From Pohlia nutans (lineage: Eukaryota; Streptophyta; Bryopsida; Bryales; Mniaceae): 64,000 bases of DNA. Shown here piece after piece: positions 55,787 to 64,000 of this stretch (its first letter is position 1; each line of letters begins with the position of its first letter). The stretch lies in the NCBI GenBank assembly GCA_022496805.1, contig CM040104.1, forward strand, positions 4,563,650 through 4,627,649, in the 5' to 3' direction. The translations under genes were made by a program, and so were the position numbers. A model generated the notes under the pieces. It was not told the DNA's origin, searched no databases, and saw only the letters and a program-made list of their open reading frames with translations.

Positions 55787-57136
55787 TTACCGTCTTCTCC
55801 GAATCGGCGGCCGTGATCTCTTTGCACTTGACATTGGCTTCCGAACACTCAAAGCCCTTGACGTTGGCTTTCTAGTGGAAATTGGAGATCGCGACATTGA
55901 CCTTGATCCCGACCTTGATCCAGATCTTGACATTGATCCCAAAGTTGTCCCCGGAGATGATCCTCGAGTTGTTGATTGAGAAATAGACCGTGATGTCATC
56001 GACCTCGACGTCCCAGATCCCGACCTTGACATTGTTGTCACTGACCGGGACGTCGATGTTGGCTGCTTTCTACTTTCCATGACCTTCGGTTTTGACAATA
56101 AGTGCTTATTGGATCCCATTGGCGAAGGAATAAAGAAATTGTAATTGGGCACTATAGGAGTTTTGAACCTGAACCAATAATGTCATATTTTTCAATAGAA
56201 AAATTAATATTCAAATTTCAACAATTGATAGCCATCTTTAGTAATATATTCTAAATTATTCAATAGTTTCATATCAATTTACTATATTAAATTCAGTTTT
56301 TTACTCATTTAAAAAAAAACCCTACACTTTTGGTTAATTGACTTCAAAGACTCCTTTAATAAAATTATTCAAGGATTTTTTGCTTAAGCCATTTGCCCAA
56401 GCTACCCTTTAGTGCATGAACTAAAAAACTTTAGACCTCAATATACTGTAGAGCATGCTGTCTTTTTTTCATAAATATACTAAACATTCCTTCTTAGATG
56501 TTCTAAATGATTTATCCAAAATTCATATGATTACGTAATTGAATATTTCATACACCATACAAAGGAATCAAATGCCAATTTGGGTAGTAAAATTCCTTGC
56601 TATAAAAAATAAAAAAATTAGAGAAGGATCACTAAATTCATAAAAAATGAAAAAATAAAAAATAAAAAATAAAAAATCATAAAGGGTGAATCTTAGCATT
56701 ACTTCTTATTGTTATGATAGAAATAGACACTCGATTTGTCTATTTAGACACTTAGCAGTTTAAATTTTTACAAATTACTTGATTTCGCTCACTTAAAGAG
56801 ACTAGAATTGGGGTGGATTTTAGCAATGCGGTTTTTGTTGCGTAGGCGTTTGATAGCAGAATGGAACATCTTGTTGCTAGCCATGTCAAATTTTTTTCCT
56901 CCATATTTTTGTTCCATCTCTTGCTTTAGCTTTTGTAGGCTAGCGCCTTCTGTGTGATCCACTTTGAGTGCGTGCTCAGCATCCGCCAAGAGAGAGAAGT
57001 ATGTGGGCTTCAATACTATTTTTGTTGGTGTAGAGGTTGGTTTCTTGCGGATGGTGCCACGTCTTGATGGTCGTGTTCTTGGAGTTGCCCTGCGTCGACG
57101 CTTTGGGTTATAACGTCTTCGTACCCTCCGCTTCAT
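55787..57136 (-). CDS. Arg-rich linker-histone-like protein, protamine-like, copy 2 (2 exons)
   Basis: Exon 1 57136-56793, intron 56792-56169 (AA|GTGAGC ... TTCAG|GTT), exon 2 56168-55787; 726 nt, 241 aa. The join restores KFKTP, collinear with YRFNAP of the copy at 48016. Parts: an Arg-rich N-terminus (RRVRRRYNPKRRRR), an H15-like winged helix with PTYFSLLADAEHALK, KYGGKKFDMASNK and SAIKRLRNKNRI, and a long Ser/Arg tail (SRSGSRSGSRSMSRSP) ending IRRRR. The Ser-Arg tail is protamine- or SR-like and could be phosphorylated. ATG at 57136 is preferred to a TTG at 57172; an acceptor-like CTCACAG just before it hints at a 5'-UTR intron. The stop codon overlaps a good donor (CG|GTAAGC), so another exon cannot be excluded. 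Confidence 0.75.
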
Positions 57137-57249
57137 GTCTGTGAGAGGTGATTTTCTTTGAATTAAAGCCAAAATATATTGATATTATATAAAATTTTAA
57201 TACAATATTATACTATTATTCAATGTCGCTAGCAAAATAGCAAGGGTGT

Positions 57250-59030
57250 CTTTACAGAATAGTAAAGTTGAGCCATGTGTAACTTTCAAATCTCATGTAG
57301 ATTAAGGTCAAGACTCTCTTTGAGGTTGAATCCTCCATCTAGTCATTTACTATTGAGGAACCTTTTTGACTTTCCTAATAATGAAGGGTATGTAATATAT
57401 ATTCAAAATTATCTCAATTTAACAATTTTCAATGAAATGTTTGTCCTCATTGCATAGCAAACAATTAGTATTTGATCACTACTTGATTTAGACTTTGGAA
57501 CTTGTGATATTCTTGAAAATTTGACTTTAACACCCTTGAAAAGATTATTTTTAGCATCATCAACACTCTTCAAAAAGGAAGACAAACTATGTTTATTCTC
57601 TACATTAAATATTAAAATTTCGAATCTTTCCAAATATAGTTTTGCTTGAATAAAGGTTCTAGGTATAGATATTGCATGTTTGACTTTGCAAATTGCTTGA
57701 TTATTTTTACAAGAATTCTTGAGTTTGACAAGAATTTTGCAACATTGGATAATAAATTGCTCTAGGTCTAGTTGTACACTCAACAACCACACAACAAGCT
57801 TGAGCAATTTTCTTCAACACTCTTGCAAAAAGAATATAAATTCTTTTTTAGCAATATCAACTATCCAAAAACAAAAAAACATACCACTCAAAAAAGAATC
57901 CATTCTCTAAATATCATGCATGTTATCTACAATGAATGTCAAAATTTTGAGTTTTGTTTCTTGTTTTCTATGTGTAGTAGAGAACGGAATTTTTTTCACA
58001 ATTGCTCAACAACGTTATGAAAATAACATCAATATTTTCCAATACAAAGAATTATTGCTATATTACCTGTTGTACTTCAAATTATTAAAGTCACTAATTG
58101 TGTTTATTTTTGCAACCACTCATGTCAATCTAATCTTTTGTTGCATATTCTAGTACTAGCAACTTTGGGTTGGTAGTGCTTCAACGAATGTGATATTTGA
58201 CGTTAAATCTTCATAGTGAGTTTGCAATCTTTTCTTAAACAACTTAATATCGTCACAATTGATGAACTTGTTTTAGAATCAAATGTGAAGTTGCTTCAAT
58301 TGATAACATAATTTACTTGACCAGACATAGCAAGTCAAAAAATCAAGCAATGGTTGCAAAAATAATGACCTGTTGTATTGTGCACACAAACTCTAGACCA
58401 AAGTTGTTGGTCAAGTTATGTCAACAAAGGCAAGAGCAATGAAGGGGTTAAGCTAATTAAGCGTTTCATCTCTTTCACTCATGACGTCGTTCTAAATCCA
58501 TCGGAAAGAGACCTTATCAATCTCTCCTTGCAATGTATGCATAATATTATATACACATCTTTAGTTAACAAATGTTTTATCTTAATTTCAATGGTTGAGT
58601 GTCGGTCTTTCAAAACCCGCTTCTCCACAATATTTTATTACTACTATTTAAATTGCATGATATCATATATCGTTGAGGTCTCACTCATTAATTTTTTTGA
58701 TAAAAATAGGTATGGCATATGTGTGCCAATGTAGTTGTGAACATAACCTTTTCTGGTGCAATTGTATGTGATTAATTGACATGGATAAGAGACGATCTAA
58801 TTCCTAATTGGATAGTATGGCTTGCCAGCTTACTTACAAACCCTACAACCATTGGAAGCCACAAGTGGAACCTATAATCATCAATACCATTTTTCTAAAC
58901 CACTCCGACCTACAGTCATCACTGGAATTACAAACGTCAATCAACCTTTCATTATATACAAGGCTTTTAACATTTTGATTTTAATTCTCATATATGTGCA
59001 TTTACATGAGATCATTATGAAAATTTGATT
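57250..59030. other. AT-rich region with unassigned open frames
   Basis: The minus-strand frame 57409-57807 (132 codons, TTG start) and plus-strand frame 58378-58734 (118 codons) have some protein-like composition but no domain I recognise and no convincing splice partners. They may be remnants of a mobile element. Confidence 0.25.
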
Positions 59031-59189
59031 GAAAGGTACACAAAAGGTTAAGGATAATATTCAATTTTTATAAGGTTTAAAATATTTAAAAAATCATAAA
59101 ATCAAGCAAAAAGGTCATCAAGAAATTTAACATTTAAAAACCAATTTTTTAAAAACTCAAACATTCAAAAGCATGGAAATATGCAAAGC

Positions 59190-59610
59190 ATCAAAAATTT
59201 TAAATATTTAAATATTTAATACATTAAAATATCAAATCATTTAAACATTGGATGCTCCAAACTATCACAAATTGAAACATTGATTTTTTTTTACATATTG
59301 AAGCATTAAAACAATAATAAAATTAAGAATTGGGAACTTGATCTTTTGAAATTTAAAATTAACATTGAAAAATTCAAATTAGTAAAGAATAGAATCATTA
59401 ATAAATCCAAACATTACAACCTTGATTAAAATATAATATTAAAACTTTTGGAGTTCAAAACATTTAAATTTTAAAAAATTTGAAAATACGAAATTCAAAC
59501 ATCAAACCCTTTAAGAACTTCAATTTCTTTAATTAAAGTTTTAAAATTATAAAATCAAGTATAACAAAATTAAGAATTACAAAATTAAGGATAAGGATAA
59601 GTAAAAGGGT
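59190..59610 (+). repeat. AT-rich direct repeat, copy 1
   Basis: Matches 61655-62070 in order, sharing ATCATTTAAACATTGGATGC, CTCCAAACTATCACAA and AAAGAATAGAATCATTAATA. The two copies bracket the two small genes below. Confidence 0.8.
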
Positions 59611-59662
59611 GGAAAGTGACCTAGGTCAACCTATGGAATAAAATCAAAAAAAGAATAATCTA

Positions 59663-60167
59663 TTAAAATGTATGTGTGCATATATCATTCACACATACTC
59701 CAAATGCTCGTCTTCTCTTATGTTTCGCAACGCCTAAATTGACTTCCTGGGTTGAAGTGTGTGCTTTCGGACCAGCATCCGTCAGGGAGTCTTCATGTTC
59801 AATGTCTCCCAAAATTGTCACTAGAACAGTAGGGATATTCAAATCTTCCAAAATGCACTGGTGCTCAGTAATGGGAATTTCTTCCTCGGTATCCCTCTCA
59901 CTTTCCAGATGCTCAGTAATGAGAATTTCTTCCACGATATCCATCTCACTTTCTAGATGCTCAGTAATGGGAATTTCTTCCTCGATATCCCTCTCACTTT
60001 CAAGAAATTCCTAAAGAGAAAACAAGTTGCATCATATTAGAAGTTTGAACAATCACAAGATAGAAAATATCATAATCAACATGAATGTCAAAGAAATTGC
60101 ATCTTACCATGTCCTGTTTCGGAGATGTTGTCACTGATCCCCGAAGTGTCTCCACTTCAATAGTCAT
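59663..60167 (-). CDS. Small acidic repeat protein, 2 exons, unknown function
   Basis: Exon 1 60167-60108 and exon 2 60010-59663 (intron 60107-60011, CATG|GTAAGA ... TTTAG|GAA) join in frame to 408 nt, 135 aa. An in-frame TAG precedes the ATG. The middle holds three 16-residue acidic repeats of the type LESERD(I/T)EEEIPITEH; the C-terminus has a basic KHKRRRAF patch. I recognise no family. The opposite strand is also open over the repeats (59676-60014), but a splice-consistent start and stop favour this strand. Expression is unproven. Confidence 0.4.
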
Positions 60168-60757
60168 TCTCTACATCCTATATTCTTCACAAAGGATCTC
60201 AACCTGCTTGTGTTTTTCTAATTTTTATTCTTACTTTTATTCTTACTTTTAAAATAATTTAGGATAAACCTTGAAAAAATATTTTTTTAATTACCTTTCA
60301 ATGTAAAGGATTCTTATAATTTTTATTTTTTATGTTTGAAAAGTTAGTATGAGATCTAAAAATAAATGAAAATCAAATGAATCACTCTAGTCTTCATTTT
60401 TTTACTAATTGAAAATTATATGTAATTTTCAAGCAATACCAAAAAAAATTCACATTTGTAGTCTTTTAGTTTTAGTGGTCCATTGGTATTTTTGAGTTTT
60501 GTTCCTTAACTTTCACCTTTTTATTTTTTGACTTTTACATTTTTACATCAATAGTTGATTGAATTCTTTATTAATTATTCTTTTACTTCTTTTTTTACTT
60601 TTTAATTTTTTCTTTTTGGTTTTCTAAAAACTTTTACATTGTATGTCTATAAAAATAAAAATTACATTTATCTAAACAGGTCATTGCCATATATGCACCA
60701 TTTATCACCTCATTATCATTTCACTTTTATTGTTAACATCAGTTATAGATTAGTAAT

Positions 60758-61222
60758 ATGGCTAAATTAAATGGAGAAGGTATTGGAAGTCTTGTAGTAA
60801 ATATAACTTATTATGAGGACTTTGATGAAAAAAATTCAGAATCCTCAGATTCAAGTTTAACTCATGTAGATTTTGAAGGAGATCATTCTAAATGGTCGAT
60901 TAAAGAATATCTTCCAAATCTTGAAATAGATTCTTCATCACTGTGTAATATAGCATCTAAAGCACAATACAATGTGACCTCATCCCCGCGATTCAGGGTG
61001 GCCTCGTCGCCACGATACAGTGTGACTTCATCGCTGTGATACAGCGTGGCCTCGTCCTCGCCATACAGTGTGGCCTCCTCCCCAAAAAACAACTTTAGAA
61101 GCTCTCATTCAAATTTGCCTTCAAATACACATTCGAGTGCAATCACAAATTTTAAGCATAATTATATCGATTTAACACATGATATATATGTTTCAAATGT
61201 AGAAGTCCATTTAAACATGTAG
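60758..61222 (+). pseudogene. Ser-rich ORF with 24-bp minisatellite, one TGA
   Basis: ATG at 60758 opens a Ser/Asp/Glu-rich frame, then enters about 4.6 copies of a 24-bp repeat (60974-61083) encoding V(T/A)SSPR(Y/F)(S/R). The third unit has TGA where the second has CGA. If that codon is read through, the frame stays open to the TAG at 61220-61222 (154 aa), ending with a Ser/Asn-rich tail. CGA-to-TGA is the expected result of CpG decay, so this is either a recent pseudogene or a shorter 93-residue protein. No family recognised. Confidence 0.4.
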
Positions 61223-61654
61223 GTGATAGTAAAGAAAATCCAAAAGTACTTTGACAATACTATGAAGAGTTTGTTTACTAGAACAGCACCTTTTAGAACC
61301 TAAAAAGAATTTTAATCTGTCAAAGTTAATAGCAAAGACGATATTCCTACATCTAAATGCAAAAGGATCTTTTTTCAATTTCATGACACTTCTTTTGCTA
61401 AATTGTACTCCGTATGAAATTTCTCAACAACTTTTATAAACTCTATAACTCTTTTACTACTTGGTTTGATGAGAGATAGGTTAAAAGCCCCAATTGCTAA
61501 ATGACAACATTCCAAGCATGTATAATTTGCTTAAAAAAAAAAGTGCAATCCAACTTCACAATACAATACTACAAGAAATGATGCACTTTAATTTCGTTAC
61601 TAACATTGTATTGTAACAATCTTTTAAATAACAATCTTCTTGTATTGTAGCAAA

Positions 61655-62070
61655 ATTTAAATATTTAATACATCAAAATATCAAATCATTTAAACATTGG
61701 ATGCTCCAAACTATCACAATTGAAACATTTATTTTTTTACATATTAAAGCATTAAAAATTTAATAAAATCAAGAATAAGAAATTCTTGAAACTTGAAAAT
61801 ACAATAACCAAAAGTTCAAAAGATCAAGTTTCCAAACATTTTAACATTGAAAAATTCAAATTAGTAAAGAATAGAATCATTAATAAATCCAAACATTACA
61901 ATCTTGATTAAATTATAATATTAAAACTTTTGGAGTTCAAAAATTTGAAAACAAAAAATTCAAACATTAAACCCTTTAAGAACTTCAAATTTTTTAATCA
62001 AATTTTAAGAATTATAAAATCAAGTACTAAAAATTTAAGAATTCCAAAATTAAGAATTACAAAATTAAGG
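61655..62070 (+). repeat. AT-rich direct repeat, copy 2
   Basis: Counterpart of 59190-59610. It differs by small indels and by extra sequence near 61770-61840. Confidence 0.8.
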
Positions 62071-62448
62071 AAAAGGAAAACCAAAAAAACAAATGTCAGA
62101 TTTTGAAATTTTGAAGAGGAGAGATGTCATATTATCCAAAAAAAAATTAAATTAAATCAAAACCTCAAATTTGTAAAAACATTTTTTTTTTTAATATTTC
62201 AAATTCAAAACAAAAAATTGAAAATTGAAAAAAACTTAAAAATCAAAAAGATCATTAATTTGTAAATTAAACAATCAAGACATTCAAATTTTTAAAATAT
62301 CAAAATTCAAACTTGGGAATTCGGAAAACGTTGAATTTTTTTTTAAAATTTAATTTTTAAAATTTAAAATTTTGAAAGTATTATTTATTTTGGATAAAAA
62401 TCTTATATCGATATGGATTTATTCAATTGGAATCCCATAACTCTATTG

Positions 62449-62860
62449 CCCGGGGAGGTCACTCCATTGTCAAGTTGAACACCACGTGCGAACAAAGTTT
62501 GCTACCCCTATATTATATGCCATAAATAATTTTAAAAATTATGATATTTTTTCTACATATACGTAACCATTGATAACATCTTTTGTATTTTTTTTTGAAA
62601 TTTTTAGTCATCTTCATTTTCTTTAGTAATTGTTTTAGTTCATTTCTACGTCATTCTAGTTAGAAACGGTATGTTTTATAAAAAAAGAAAGATCATCAAA
62701 TTTGGTTATCTTTTTTTACTATGTAATAGATACTGAGTATATCTACTCATGAAAAAAAATTGATAAAATTTTGACCCATTTTGGTGATGCAACTTAGAAA
62801 ACTTAGATTTATTTTGTTCGCACGTGGTTTTCAACTTGACAATGGAGTGACCTCCCCGGG
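62449..62860. mobile_element. MITE with 48-bp TIRs and 8-bp TSD
   Basis: 412 bp starting CCCGGGGAGGTCACTCCATT and ending in its complement. The TIRs extend about 48 bp with one mismatch and include CACGTGCGAACAAA. They are flanked by perfect CTCTATTG duplications (62441-62448 and 62861-62868). An 8-bp duplication suggests hAT, although the termini are not the usual CAG/TAG type. Near-identical arms indicate recent insertion. Non-coding. Confidence 0.9.
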
Positions 62861-62868
62861 CTCTATTG

Positions 62869-64000
62869 TCTACAATTATTGTAAAGTTATAGACAGGCCA
62901 ATATGACTAATTCAACATAGGTGAGGATAATGAAATTAAAGTAGTCCACTAAACCTCTAAAAGACTACCATAGGTCAATAGCATGTCTGGCACTAATTGT
63001 TTTCTAAAATTAGAAGCCTTTTTATTGGAATTTTTTTAATAAATTTTACTAGAATTGCAAAAGTATTACTTGTGAAATTGTTGGAAGTGTAGAAAAACTA
63101 CCAATTGATCTTCGAATTTTTGTAGGGTAGGAAAGAGTTGGTCTTGTAATCAAATTCACTCTAAATCACTTCGAATTGACATGGGATACGAAGAACTTGC
63201 AAGTCTATGTGAGTTTTCACTATACCATATTTTTCAATATATTATTTAGTGCACAATTGAGCATAAGGTGCATTCATGGTCATAGGAGCCAACATAAGTG
63301 TAACCAGTGCTTATTTTTATGAACTAGTAAACAATAACTCTATCATTTGAATTGATAATGCAACATAAATTATTTCCTACATATATTATATATCATTCTA
63401 ACATATACCAAATTTTGACGATGTTTGAGTAATTATTTGTACTCCAAAAGGACTAAAATATGGTTGTAACCAGTCTTCAATAAGGACTAAAATGTCCTCA
63501 ATATTTTGCAAAATGTCCTTCATTCTAATATCTACATATATTGAAGATATCATATCCTAAGCACTCATCAAGAGTTCTTAGATTTGGGCACTATTGGCTC
63601 CTATTACCATGAATGCACTCCATAGCTAATGATCCTATTTTAAAAAATATAAGCAAAGTTAGAAGGCCAAGTCATCTTCCACCTCCAAAAAGAATTTTGT
63701 GATTTGAAGTTTTCATGTTTTAAGTTATGCATATTTATGTAAAACAACTTAAACTGGTGCTTAAGAGTGAGTTGTAGAGTAAGGTCCAATAAACCTACAA
63801 ATTTATAATGTATGTGTTTACATTCCTTCACAAAACTTATTTTTTGTGATACACAACTACCATTGTTCCCTTATGTAATTTCAATCAATCAAGTCAAATT
63901 TCACTTATAGAAAACAAAAAATTCATTCACAATGATTTTTTTTCCTTTCTCATTGTTTAACAAGATACTGATTATTTATAATAAAAAAACTAGGGATGAT
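62869..64000. other. AT-rich intergenic stretch, nothing recognised
   Basis: No gene or repeat structure could be supported to the window edge. Confidence 0.4.

Noticed and set aside
1..64000. CRISPR arrays, operons, bacterial promoters or Shine-Dalgarno sites
   Set aside because: Spliced genes and plant transposons show nuclear eukaryotic DNA. The tandem repeats found lack the unit/spacer pattern of CRISPR.

Overview
Organism and style. This is a nuclear segment of a streptophyte genome, most likely a repeat-rich one. The evidence is a clear plant-type PP7 protein phosphatase gene with GT-AG introns, an E2F/DP-family gene, Stowaway-like and CACTA-type miniature transposons, and a hAT-derived transposase relic. 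A pair of Arg-rich linker-histone-like genes resembles protamine-like sperm nuclear proteins. That would fit a lineage with motile sperm (bryophyte, lycophyte, fern or charophyte), but this is inference and the species cannot be fixed. Genes are sparse and most of the window is mobile or decayed DNA. ORF calls using TTG/GTG starts are misleading here, so starts were re-chosen at ATG and genes were assembled from splice sites.

Layout. 1-2.3 kb: AT-rich repeat DNA. 2.3-3.5 kb (-): a VOC/PhnB-like gene of bacterial flavour with a probable 5'-UTR intron. 4.8-7.5 kb (+): a frameshifted hAT-like transposase relic. 7.9-16.6 kb: nested inverted-repeat transposons, including three tandem copies of one TIR element, an insertion with CTAG flanks, three CACTA-type elements with 3-bp target duplications, and TTAA-bounded elements. 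18.9-24.2 kb (-): an eight-exon E2F/DP-family transcription factor gene. 24.2-27.1 kb: repeats, a long-stem hairpin and a palindromic CACTA MITE. About 27.5-39.8 kb (+): a very long non-LTR retrotransposon with ORF1, then an ORF2 carrying a 2A-like motif, APE endonuclease, reverse transcriptase, RNase H and a Cys/His cluster. It is dead (stops, frameshifts, changed RNase H residues). 39.8-41 kb: nested TTAA-bounded elements. 41.1-47.7 kb (+): PP7, with a tandemly duplicated upstream module and different repeat arrays in several introns. 48.0-48.7 kb and 55.8-57.1 kb (-): the two linker-histone/protamine-like genes. 59.7-61.2 kb: two small repeat-containing unknown genes between copies of an AT-rich repeat. 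62.4-62.9 kb: a MITE with a perfect 8-bp target duplication.

How it fits together. The host genes (VOC protein, E2F/DP factor, PP7, the H1-like pair) show no operon-like relation. The strongest themes are the retrotransposon with a ribosome-skipping motif ahead of its enzymes, a family of TTAA-flanked elements with CCCCTAAA-type termini recurring through the window, and the paralogous Arg-rich H15 proteins that differ by one intron.
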